Positions 1-6,671 of a stretch of 6,687 nt of DNA are shown here, in pieces. The position numbers and the translations under genes are program-made. The stretch spans positions 158-6,844 of the forward strand of contig PMZX01000236.1 of the NCBI GenBank assembly GCA_003170035.1, given 5' to 3'. Under the pieces are notes generated by a model. That model was not told the origin of the DNA and did not search any database. It was given only the letters and a program-made list of their open reading frames with translations. Within the stretch, counting starts at the first letter, position 1. Every line of letters starts with the position of its first letter. Source of the stretch: Myxococcales bacterium (GTDB lineage Bacteria > Myxococcota_A > Polyangia > Fen-1088).

Positions 1-1872
1 GAGCTGCGCGGGCGCCTGGCCGGTCGTGACGTGGGCGGCGTCATCTTGATCTCCGACGGCATCGACACCGGGCGCATCGCACGCGGGCCGCTCGATGGCG
101 AGACCAGCCGGACGCTCCAAGCCTTGGACGCGCCCGTGCATACCGTGTTCGTCGGGGAGCGCGAACTGCGCGACCTATCGGTGGCAGCCGTGCTCACCGA
201 CGACTTTGCCTTCGTGCGCACGCCGGTCAAACTGGAAGCGGTCTTGCGCCACAGGGGCTACAGCGACCGCCAGGTCGAAGTCACCCTGATGCGCGAGGGC
301 CGCCTGCTCGATGCCAAGGCTGTGCTCCTGCGCGGCGAATCGGGTCAGGAGAGAGTCAGCTTCGATTACACGCCGATGGAGCCGGGTAACTTCGTCTTTG
401 AAATCAAGACGCCGGTGCTGGCAGGTGAGGCGCTGGAGAGCAACAACAGCCAGGCGTTCACCATGAAGGTGATTCGCGACCGCGTGCGCGTCCTGCACGT
501 GTGCGGCCGGCCGTCGTGGGACGAGCGTTTCCTGCGCTCGATCCTGCGCCTGGATCCCAACGTGGATCTGGTGTCGTTCTTCATCCTGCGCACCGACACC
601 GACGAGTTGCCGTTGGGTGCCAACGAGATGTCGCTCATACCCTTCCCCTATCAGGAGATCTTCGACGAGCAACTGCGCTCGTTCGACCTGCTCATCTTCC
701 ACAACTTCAATTACAAGCCATACTGGGTCGAGCCCTATTTGCCCGGCGTGCGCGACTACATTCAGTCAGGTGGAGCGCTGGCCATGATCGGCGGCGATCT
801 GTCCTTTGCCAGCGGCCAGTACGGCGAGAGCGCCCTGCGCGACGTGCTGCCGGTGGATCTGACCGGGATTCCCCCCGACGGACCGCGCGCATTTTCCACC
901 GACAGCTTCAAGCCACGGCTGACCGTGGCCGGACGCAGCCACCCGGTGACCTCGCTCAGCCTGGATCCGAAGGCCAACGAAGCGCGCTGGGCCGCGCTGC
1001 CGCCGTTGCAGGGGATCAATCGAGTGGCGCGGGTACAGCCTGGCGCCACAGCGTTACTGGTCCATCCCGGCCAGAGCGCAAGTGACGGCAAGCCGTCGCC
1101 GGTGCTGGCAGTGAACAACGTGGGCAAGGGCCGCACCCTGGCCCTGCTGACCGACAGCGCCTGGAACTGGGGCTTTGCCGCTGCCGACGAAGGCCGGGCG
1201 CGAGGAGCGCGGAGTGAGGAGGTGACAGGCACGAAGCCGCTTTCCGACGACGGGCGCGCCCTGCAACGCTTTTGGGAAGGCGCGATTCGCTGGCTGGTGC
1301 GTGACCCTGCGCTGACCTTGCTGCACATCGATCTTGATCGTACCGAGTATCGGCGCGGCCAGACGGTCGCGGCGCGGGTGCGCACCCTGCATGCCGACTA
1401 CAGCCCCGCTGGCCGTACTCCGGTCACTCTGGACCTGCACCCGGTCGAGGACGCGAGCGGCCGCGCCGGGGCTGACGCCAAGCCGTTGCGCGCGCTAGCT
1501 GTGACTACGGGCGAGGACGGCGAGGCTCACGCGGAATTGGCGGGCCTGGCCGCAGGGGCCTATCGCCTGGTGGGCCGCACGACGCTCGACGGCCGCGCGG
1601 TCGAGGAACAGGCGACCTTTGTGTTGCGCCCCGAGGGACGCGAGTTGGACGATGTGGTGAGCCGCGACGAGGTCCTGCGCCAGATCGCTGCAGTCACGGG
1701 CGGCGAATTTCACGCAGGCACACTGGGTACGCCCACGATCCGGCCCGCGCGCCAGGTGCGCGTGGGCAGCCTGCGCACGGTCGCGATCTGGTCGCACCCG
1801 TTGCTCCTTCTTCTTGCGGTGGCCTTGCTCGCCAGCGAATGGATGCTCCGCCGACGCGCCGGACACGGATAG
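1..1872 (+). CDS. VWA / glutamine-amidotransferase-like membrane protein, 5'-truncated by the window edge
   Basis: The frame is open from base 1 and already in mid-domain, so the true start is upstream; the first in-frame GTG (base 31) is not the start. Numbering the 623 visible residues from base 1: GGVILISDGIDTG (12-24) is the late strand and metal-site loop of a VWA domain; 60-155 is a beta-sandwich; 160-290 resembles the class I glutamine-amidotransferase-like fold (HVCGRPSWDERFL, then GGALAMIGGDLSFASGQYG); FWEGAIRWLVRDP ends that part; 435-545 is a second Ig-like region; 594-614 is a membrane helix followed by the basic tail RRRAGHG. I see no G-x-C-x-G nucleophile, so it is probably not an enzyme. 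In known relatives two N-terminal helices precede the VWA domain, and the gene often sits with MoxR ATPase, DUF58 and BatA-like genes; whether that holds here cannot be seen. Likely inner-membrane with a large periplasmic part. The family assignment is firm; the function is unknown. Confidence 0.88.
   Translation, partial: ELRGRLAGRDVGGVILISDGIDTGRIARGPLDGETSRTLQALDAPVHTVFVGERELRDLSVAAVLTDDFAFVRTPVKLEAVLRHRGYSDRQVEVTLMREGRLLDAKAVLLRGESGQERVSFDYTPMEPGNFVFEIKTPVLAGEALESNNSQAFTMKVIRDRVRVLHVCGRPSWDERFLRSILRLDPNVDLVSFFILRTDTDELPLGANEMSLIPFPYQEIFDEQLRSFDLLIFHNFNYKPYWVEPYLPGVRDYIQSGGALAMIGGDLSFASGQYGESALRDVLPVDLTGIPPDGPRAFSTDSFKPRLTVAGRSHPVTSLSLDPKANEARWAALPPLQGINRVARVQPGATALLVHPGQSASDGKPSPVLAVNNVGKGRTLALLTDSAWNWGFAAADEGRARGARSEEVTGTKPLSDDGRALQRFWEGAIRWLVRDPALTLLHIDLDRTEYRRGQTVAARVRTLHADYSPAGRTPVTLDLHPVEDASGRAGADAKPLRALAVTTGEDGEAHAELAGLAAGAYRLVGRTTLDGRAVEEQATFVLRPEGRELDDVVSRDEVLRQIAAVTGGEFHAGTLGTPTIRPARQVRVGSLRTVAIWSHPLLLLLAVALLASEWMLRRRAGHG
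1192..1233 (+). other. Arg/Gly/Glu-rich insertion inside the amidotransferase-like protein
   Basis: Between the conserved-looking WNWGF segment and the FWEGAIRWLVRDP segment there is a purine-rich stretch encoding GRARGARSEEVTG. It has tandem-like GAGGAG/GGAG units and stands out from the flanking coding sequence in composition. It keeps the frame. It could be a variable surface loop or a decayed copy of a small in-frame dispersed repeat; a single copy in one window cannot decide. Confidence 0.3.
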
Positions 1873-1995
1873 AGCGACGGCGCCATCGAGATTATCACTG
1901 CCGCCGCCGACCAGGTCGCCAGCACTGCCGAGGTCATGGCGGCCAAGGTCGAGGCGCTGGATCGGGCCGTGAGCTTCTTCCACACGGGCGCGTAG
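1873..1995 (+). pseudogene. Relic resembling the C-terminus of a methyl-accepting chemotaxis protein
   Basis: Immediately after the TAG of the preceding gene, in the same frame, 40 codons stay open to a second TAG. They read as a heptad-like helix, with AAADQVASTAEVMAAKVEAL followed by DRAVSFFHTGA. This matches the usual end of chemotaxis receptors, where a run of small residues with TAE/SAE-type repeats leads into a Leu-rich turn and an [AV]-x-FF motif just before the stop. There is no start codon that would give a sensible protein: the only ATG (1936) yields 19 residues. The simplest reading is the 3' remnant of a receptor gene lost by deletion or recombination, with the neighbour's end now abutting it. 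A stop-codon readthrough extension of the upstream protein is possible but less likely. The match is by eye over about 35 residues. Confidence 0.5.
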
Positions 1996-2011
1996 GCTTC
2001 TCGCATCTGTA

Positions 2012-2031
2012 GTGGGTGAGTGGCACCCCAC
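2012..2031. terminator. Weak hairpin between convergent genes, possible terminator
   Basis: GTGGGTG (2012-2018) can pair with CA-C-CCCAC (2024-2031) with one bulged C and a five-base loop. It lies between the plus-strand relic and the 3' end of the minus-strand amidase, where transcription from both sides must stop. There is no T-run on either side and the stem is short, so an intrinsic terminator is not convincing. Confidence 0.2.
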
Positions 2032-2037
2032 GGCTAT

Positions 2038-4026
2038 TCATCGCTCGTCCGTGGGTGGCAGTTCGATGAGCGGGATCTGGTCCTTGCGTTTGGGCGCGAG
2101 ATCCACACCGACGAGAGGCGGGAGTTGCAGCTCCTGGGCCACCGACGCGGGGGGCTTGGTCCAGTCGTCGACCGGAACGTGGACGAGTTGTCGCGGCTCG
2201 ATTGCTCCGTCGCTGATGCTGTCGCGTGGCCAGGGAATTTCGACATGCGCAGCCTGCGCGGCCAGGACAACCAAAAAGGTGATGGGGTTGTACGAGTAGA
2301 TGATCTGACTGGCGGGCAGGCCGGCGTGGGCGGCCAGGGCATCCGTCCAGAATATGTAGGGCTCTATGGCGGCAGCATAGATGCGACGGCGGTCTGCCTC
2401 GGAAATCCCGGACAACTCACGCAGACCCATGAATTCGGCCGGGGTCGTGCGGCTGCCCCATTCGTGGCGGTGCAGGATGACCAACCGCCGCAGCGCCTGC
2501 CGCGGATCGATCTCGTTGCCGTGAAACAACCTGCGCAACTCGTCCGCGTCGATCTGGGAGTCGTTGTTCCTGTCGGCCAAGGAGACCAGGGCGGCCCGCC
2601 GCACGATCGGTCCGTCGGCTGCGGCGTTCAGATAGTGGAAGCTCTTGCCCAGGGCAGGCGGGGGCTTGTCAGCGGTGAAGATCTCGAAGTGCAGTTCAGG
2701 GCCTTGTTCGGGCCCGCGGTTGACCGAGCCGAGCACCCCGACCCGATCGCCCGCCTCGACCCGCTCGTCGAGCAGAACGATCGCGCCGGATTCCAGTGCG
2801 ACTCGTTGCGCGGCTCTCTCCGGCTGCATAAGGGTCCGCATCCACGGAATCGGGACGTCGTCCGAAAGAGACGGCAGCGACAGGTGAAAGAGCAGCGAGA
2901 AGAAGGTGAGCAGCCGGCCATCCAGTTCCACCTCGTGTCGCATGAGCACAAACGCAGTGGAACGCCCGTTTTCTTCGGCTTGGCGAGCAGCCACGATGCG
3001 CCCCCGCGCCGGCGCCAACACCGGGCTGCCGCGCAGCCCTCGCAGGTGAACGCCCGAGTGCCACAGCCGGGCCGGGGCGAGCGGAAAGAACCCCGTCACC
3101 CGCTCTTCGCTGGCGAAGAAGCCAGCCTTGCGCGCGGCCAGCAGTTCATCGCGCGTGCGTGGCACCTCGGAAAAGGCCCTGATCTGGATGGGAAATGAGA
3201 ACCCGCGCAGCGCCCGCACCACGCGGTTCCAGTCGAGCGCGCCCGGGTCCCATTTTTGCTTCTGCAAATCGACATGGAGATGACCCACGATGCCGTGGAA
3301 ATCGAGCGGCTGGGCCAGGGTTTCCAGCAATGGCTGGCCGTCGCGCTCGGGGATAATGGGCTTCATCTTGGGGAAGATGCGGAGCAAGGCCCGGCTCAGG
3401 CTCACCAGGGATTCGTATTGCTCGGGGCGGAAGTCGTAGGCGTCGTGGGCCGTGCCATTGATGACGACCTGGCGCCGCGGGCGGGTGCGATACTCGGCCG
3501 GCAGCCGGCTCATCTCGCTCGGCTGGTAACGCCCGCGGTTGCAGATCTCGACCCCGACCGAGATCGAGTTCTCTTGTTCGGCATGAAAGGCGCGCTCGGC
3601 CAGATCCAGTGTCTGATAGATGGTGCCGTCGCTGTCGATCATGAAGTGCGCCGACAGCCCGCACCCGCCGCCCGGGCGAACGCGGTTGTGCATCGACTTG
3701 AAGCACGAACGCGAGTTCACGCAGCCGTCGAAGTGCAGAACGAACTGCGACACCACCCCCTGCAGATCCGCCAGTGTCCTGTGCGCGAGTCCCCTGCGGG
3801 CTCCGTAACGCGCCCAGTCCACATCGCAGCAGCCGCCGCTCTGGTCGATGCATCGGAGGTCGTAGCCGTCGAAGCCCTGCTCGTCGCTCCACAGAACCAC
3901 GGTGCGCCCCAGGTCGACCGGCTGGCCAGCCACCATGATGGCCGTGCCGTGGCCGGCGGCAACCGCGCCGCCGGGCTGGGTGGCCAGCCAAAGCGCAACA
4001 CAGAAAAGCTGGGACAGGACAATCAT
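2038..4026 (-). CDS. Exported N-acetylmuramoyl-L-alanine amidase (Amidase_2) fused to a degenerate M23/LytM domain and an EF-hand
   Basis: Predicted 662 residues. The ATG at 4026 is chosen because it gives a clean signal peptide (MIVLSQLFCVALWLATQPGG, cleavage near AVA-A, about residue 24) and has GGAGG 12 bases upstream; the open frame extends 57 codons further but lacks such features. Residues 90-272 form an Amidase_2 (AmpD/T7-lysozyme-type) domain, which cuts the bond between N-acetylmuramic acid and L-alanine in peptidoglycan. By comparison with AmpD, zinc ligands are H98, H249 and D260, and catalytic partners are E160 (SVGVE) and K258 (KWDPG). SAHFMIDSDGTIYQTLD (125-141) is the family's signature strand; C102 and C108 may pair. 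Residues 320-452 resemble M23/LytM: HSGVH (323-327), HLS (381-383), VEAGDRVGVLG, ELHFEIF (444-450), with the expected Asp replaced by H327 and the first His of HxH by E444. DRNNDSQIDADE (485-496) is a perfect 12-residue EF-hand loop. Residues 500-662 are unrecognised. Likely periplasmic. Probably monocistronic and divergent from the FHA genes. Confidence 0.9.
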   Translation of the reverse strand: MIVLSQLFCVALWLATQPGGAVAAGHGTAIMVAGQPVDLGRTVVLWSDEQGFDGYDLRCIDQSGGCCDVDWARYGARRGLAHRTLADLQGVVSQFVLHFDGCVNSRSCFKSMHNRVRPGGGCGLSAHFMIDSDGTIYQTLDLAERAFHAEQENSISVGVEICNRGRYQPSEMSRLPAEYRTRPRRQVVINGTAHDAYDFRPEQYESLVSLSRALLRIFPKMKPIIPERDGQPLLETLAQPLDFHGIVGHLHVDLQKQKWDPGALDWNRVVRALRGFSFPIQIRAFSEVPRTRDELLAARKAGFFASEERVTGFFPLAPARLWHSGVHLRGLRGSPVLAPARGRIVAARQAEENGRSTAFVLMRHEVELDGRLLTFFSLLFHLSLPSLSDDVPIPWMRTLMQPERAAQRVALESGAIVLLDERVEAGDRVGVLGSVNRGPEQGPELHFEIFTADKPPPALGKSFHYLNAAADGPIVRRAALVSLADRNNDSQIDADELRRLFHGNEIDPRQALRRLVILHRHEWGSRTTPAEFMGLRELSGISEADRRRIYAAAIEPYIFWTDALAAHAGLPASQIIYSYNPITFLVVLAAQAAHVEIPWPRDSISDGAIEPRQLVHVPVDDWTKPPASVAQELQLPPLVGVDLAPKRKDQIPLIELPPTDER

Positions 4027-4038
4027 TTCCGGGCCGGA

Positions 4039-4043
4039 CCTCC
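4039..4043 (-). promoter_or_regulatory. Ribosome binding site of the amidase gene
   Basis: CCTCC on the plus strand reads GGAGG on the minus strand, 12 bases before the ATG at 4026. The spacing is slightly long but usable. It supports this start over the upstream extension of the frame. Confidence 0.5.
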
Positions 4044-4044
4044 G

Positions 4045-4839
4045 GTGGCAGCCATCCACAAGCGGTTTGACCGCACCAGGCAGCAACCCTATCATCGCTG
4101 GCTGCCAGTGCTCGACAAGCTGAAACAGTGGCTGGCGGGCGGTGGCCTGCAGTCCCGCCCAAGGCACAAGCGCTCCGGTCCGATCGCTCGGAGGCAAGGG
4201 GTTCCTGCGCGCGCTCGGCGGCCCGCGTCCGGCCGCCCGGGCGCAGGTGGCCCCGATCGCGCCATTCCCGATGGGGACCGGCCGGATCGGCCTGCTTCGG
4301 CAGCGGCGGTCGATCGCCCGTGTCCCAATTGCGGGCAGCTTATGCTCGCAATGTGGGGGTCGACTTGCGGAAGCTGTCGTCCGGGAATCGCCACTCCCAA
4401 GACGCTCTGCCTGTCTGCGGTCGGTGGACCGGGATCCTCACCCACGCTGGGGCTAAGCCTGGGCTGGTTTGTGGTTCTCCAGTCGCCCGACGAGAAGCGA
4501 ATCGGCTCGCTCGTCCAGTTGGCCGCGCGAACCTTGGTGCTATCGCGGGGTGTTCGCAACCCCGGGGCCGACGAGGAATGGTTCGACTTCGCCGATGAGT
4601 TCATGTCGTGCGGGCACGCCATCGTCTACCGGCCAGCCGGCAACGACCGCCAGGAGGCCTTTGCGATTCGGGACCGCGTGGACCCCGGCCCGTCGGCCAA
4701 TGGGACGTTTGTCGATGCCCACAGGCTCGGGCGCGGCGAGATCGTCAAGCTGAGCGACGGTGACATCGTACGCGTGGGAACAACCGAGATGGTCTTCAAG
4801 TCGCTGTGGCTGCCACCGGGCGGGCAGGGGCCGTCGTGA
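4045..4839 (+). CDS. Zinc-ribbon FHA-domain protein
   Basis: About 264 residues if started at GTG 4045. The frame is open far upstream, antisense to the amidase, so the start is uncertain; no candidate has a strong Shine-Dalgarno, and GTG 4108 is the alternative. With the 4045 start: residues 4-31 (HKRFDRTRQQPYHRWLPVLD onward) look like a basic amphipathic segment; 37-90 is a low-complexity R/P/G/A linker; C93PNC96 and C108GSC111 form a four-cysteine zinc ribbon; 141-254 is an FHA domain, a fold that binds phosphothreonine peptides. Its key residues are present: R168 (LSRG), S188 and H191 (SCGHA), and N219-G220-T221 (SANGTF), ending in LSDGDIVRVG and MVFKSL. There is no signal peptide or membrane helix, so it is cytoplasmic, possibly membrane-associated through its N-terminus. 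It overlaps the next gene by 4 bases, so they are co-translated. It probably reads a Ser/Thr kinase product; no kinase is in the window. Confidence 0.8.
   Translation: MAAIHKRFDRTRQQPYHRWLPVLDKLKQWLAGGGLQSRPRHKRSGPIARRQGVPARARRPASGRPGAGGPDRAIPDGDRPDRPASAAAVDRPCPNCGQLMLAMWGSTCGSCRPGIATPKTLCLSAVGGPGSSPTLGLSLGWFVVLQSPDEKRIGSLVQLAARTLVLSRGVRNPGADEEWFDFADEFMSCGHAIVYRPAGNDRQEAFAIRDRVDPGPSANGTFVDAHRLGRGEIVKLSDGDIVRVGTTEMVFKSLWLPPGGQGPS
4091..4118 (-). promoter_or_regulatory. Candidate sigma70-type promoter for the amidase gene
   Basis: On the minus strand, TTGTCG (4118-4113) and GATGAT (4096-4091) each match four of six consensus bases of the -35 and -10 boxes, with a 16-base spacer. Transcription would start near 4084, giving a leader of roughly 58 bases before the ATG at 4026. 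It would lie inside the start of the divergent FHA gene. In GC-rich DNA such matches occur by chance, so this is only a candidate. Confidence 0.2.
4826..4830 (+). promoter_or_regulatory. Ribosome binding site inside the FHA gene, deciding the start of the VWA-FHA gene
   Basis: AGGGG lies five bases before GTG 4836. That GTG overlaps the TGA stop (4837-4839) of the upstream gene as GTGA, a common arrangement for translational coupling. The other in-frame start, GTG 4806, would put ten polar/basic residues before the signal peptide and is less likely. Confidence 0.5.
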
Positions 4840-6671
4840 CCTGGGCGCGGTCCTTGGTCGTCATGCTGGCGCTGGGGTTACCCGCCGTTGCCCAGGCCGG
4901 GCCCTGGTTCGTGGTTTCGCCGCCCACGATCGACCGGGGAGAGATCATCCTTTTCGTGGGCGGCGTTTCGGAAGAAGGGGCGACGTTGAAGCCGTCGTCC
5001 GTCGAGGCAGAGATCGACGGGGCGTCAGCGGCTCCGCCCAGGTCGCTGGAGAGCTTCTCCGATTTCGCCCAGACCGAGGCCGAGGCTGCCCCGACCTGGA
5101 AGTCCCCGCTGGCCCTTGGGCTGGTGTATCTCTGGATCAAGGAGGTTCCCACCGCTCTGTCCGACGCGGCCCTGGAGGGCGTGACGGGCTTTTTGAAGCG
5201 GCTGCCGGCCCGGACCAACGCCTATGCGACCCTGTACGGCCGCAAACGACAGCCGATTCCCAAATTGAAAGCCTCCGAACTGGGCGCCACCCTGCACGAC
5301 TTGGCCTATCTCGGTGGTGACCGCCCCAATCTGGCCGAGGCCATCCGCATCGATCTGCAGAACCTGCTCACCGACGAGAGCCCCTTCAAAGTGATCCTGG
5401 TCGTCACCGATGGTCGTGATTTCACCGATGCCACGGGCGAGGGGCCGGCGGATTTCTCCGCTCTGGGGAGCGAGATCGCCAAGGCCGGAGTCAGGTTGCT
5501 CGTGCTGTCGTTCCCAGCCCCGGACGCAGATGCAGAACAGAGCGCGAGGAGCCTGGCGGATCTCGCCGCTGGCGGAGCCTTTCACCGCGCTGCCGATCAG
5601 GCCCTGGAGTTGCAGAGCACCCTGGAGTCACTTGGACAGGCCATCGCGGACATGCGCCGTGTGCGCCTGGAGATCCCCTGGTCCTGGCGCACCTTCGGCG
5701 GGACCCACCGGATCAGGCTGAACCTCACCAGCGAGGGGAAACGCCGGGCTATCGAAGCCGGTGCCATCACCTTGCCTGCTGCCACCGGGTGGCTGCTCGG
5801 CTTCGGGGCTGCGCTGGCAGGGGCGCTGGTTTTGCTGGCAGGCGCGCTCTTTTTGCGTGGCCGGCGCCCGCGCGACCAGGAAGAACAGTCGGTTCTTGCC
5901 GCCGTACACGACCTGATTGGCCGGGGCCTGTCTGCACAGCGAGCCGTGTTCGAGCTGACCAGGAGATTCCCCGAGAGCCTCGCAAGCTTGGCCGCGGCGG
6001 ATCCATCTCTGCTGTCGGATCCGCGCTATCCACTGTTGCAGACACGAGCCGGCCGCCGCCGCTTCGAGGAGATTGCCGCCTTGCTTCGGCACGGCGACGA
6101 TTGGGTGCTGGGCGACGACCTGGCCGCTGCGCTGGCAGAGGCGATTGCGGCCAAGACCCCGATTCGGCACGCCGCCTCGAGCATCGCAGCGCGCGTGCCC
6201 GAGGACCAGCAGAGCGATTTCTTGCGGCTCGGGCTGGACGAACTGGCCGCTAGTCTACGCAAGGCGGGTGAACGCCACCCGGTTCTCGCGTCCCCACGGT
6301 CCCGGGGCGCCGTTCTGGCCATCCAGGATGCACTCCGGGGTCAGGGTGGCGGCTCGCTGGCCGTGGCCTGGCTGGTGCGCGCCGCAGGGCCGGGCCGGCG
6401 TGGTGAGACGTTTCGTGTGGCTGCAGGACGGGCCGTCCTGGGGAGAGATCCGAGCTGCGACATTCGCCTCGACGCGGACGATCAAGTGGCTGAGCAGCAT
6501 GCGGCGCTGAGCGAGTCGCGCGGGGAGTTCGCCATCGAGCCGTTGCAAGGCCGGGTCAAGATCGAGGACAGGGCAGCCCCATCACGCCAGCCCCTCGGCG
6601 ATGGAGACACCATTGAGATCGGGGAGAGCCGCTTCGTCTTCAAGTGCGTGACCACGGGGAATCTTGGCTAG
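4836..6671 (+). CDS. VWA-like / single-pass membrane / FHA protein
   Basis: 611 residues from GTG 4836. Residues 1-21 are a signal peptide ending AVAQA before GPW. Residues 92-275 fold like a von Willebrand A domain: GLVYLWIKEVPTALSD is the first strand and helix, YATLYGRKRQP the second strand, GGDRPNLAEAI the middle loop, and FKVILVVTDGRDF (184-196) the fourth strand. The metal site is mostly absent: there is no DxSxS in the first strand and no Thr in the middle loop; only D192-G193 remains. A membrane helix spans about 317-340 (WLLGFGAALAGALVLLAGAL), followed by RGRRPR, so the VWA part is periplasmic and the rest cytoplasmic. Residues 350-500 are helical and unrecognised. Residues 508-605 are an FHA domain with G536-R537 kept, but the usual SxxH is A552-E-Q-H555 and the usual NG is Q571-G572, so phosphothreonine binding is doubtful. 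Likely a transmembrane partner of the upstream FHA protein. The architecture is clear; the role is inferred. Confidence 0.87.
   Translation: MTWARSLVVMLALGLPAVAQAGPWFVVSPPTIDRGEIILFVGGVSEEGATLKPSSVEAEIDGASAAPPRSLESFSDFAQTEAEAAPTWKSPLALGLVYLWIKEVPTALSDAALEGVTGFLKRLPARTNAYATLYGRKRQPIPKLKASELGATLHDLAYLGGDRPNLAEAIRIDLQNLLTDESPFKVILVVTDGRDFTDATGEGPADFSALGSEIAKAGVRLLVLSFPAPDADAEQSARSLADLAAGGAFHRAADQALELQSTLESLGQAIADMRRVRLEIPWSWRTFGGTHRIRLNLTSEGKRRAIEAGAITLPAATGWLLGFGAALAGALVLLAGALFLRGRRPRDQEEQSVLAAVHDLIGRGLSAQRAVFELTRRFPESLASLAAADPSLLSDPRYPLLQTRAGRRRFEEIAALLRHGDDWVLGDDLAAALAEAIAAKTPIRHAASSIAARVPEDQQSDFLRLGLDELAASLRKAGERHPVLASPRSRGAVLAIQDALRGQGGGSLAVAWLVRAAGPGRRGETFRVAAGRAVLGRDPSCDIRLDADDQVAEQHAALSESRGEFAIEPLQGRVKIEDRAAPSRQPLGDGDTIEIGESRFVFKCVTTGNLG

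Noticed and set aside
1495..2031. 178-codon minus-strand frame overlapping the end of the first gene and the relic
   Set aside because: It has no recognisable motif, opposes a well-supported gene and has composition typical of an antisense shadow.
2020..3198. 392-codon open frame on the plus strand
   Set aside because: It lies antisense to the amidase, which has clear domains and catalytic residues. The translation has no recognisable motif, and the frame is open because of GC-rich third positions.
3256..4044. 5' extension of the FHA protein's frame, up to 527 codons
   Set aside because: This part is antisense to the amidase domain and signal peptide and has no domain character; only the part from about 4045 onward looks like protein.
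4027..4197. 57-codon N-terminal extension of the amidase
   Set aside because: It would bury the signal peptide at residue 58 and is antisense to the FHA gene. The ATG at 4026 has a Shine-Dalgarno and a proper signal peptide.
4150..4315. GC-rich patch with repeated GATCG and short palindromes, considered as a regulatory or repeat region
   Set aside because: It is explained by the R/P/G/A-rich linker of the FHA protein, and no regular repeat unit could be found.
4806..4835. Earlier GTG start for the VWA-FHA protein
   Set aside because: GTG 4836 gives a better signal peptide, a GTGA overlap and AGGGG five bases upstream.
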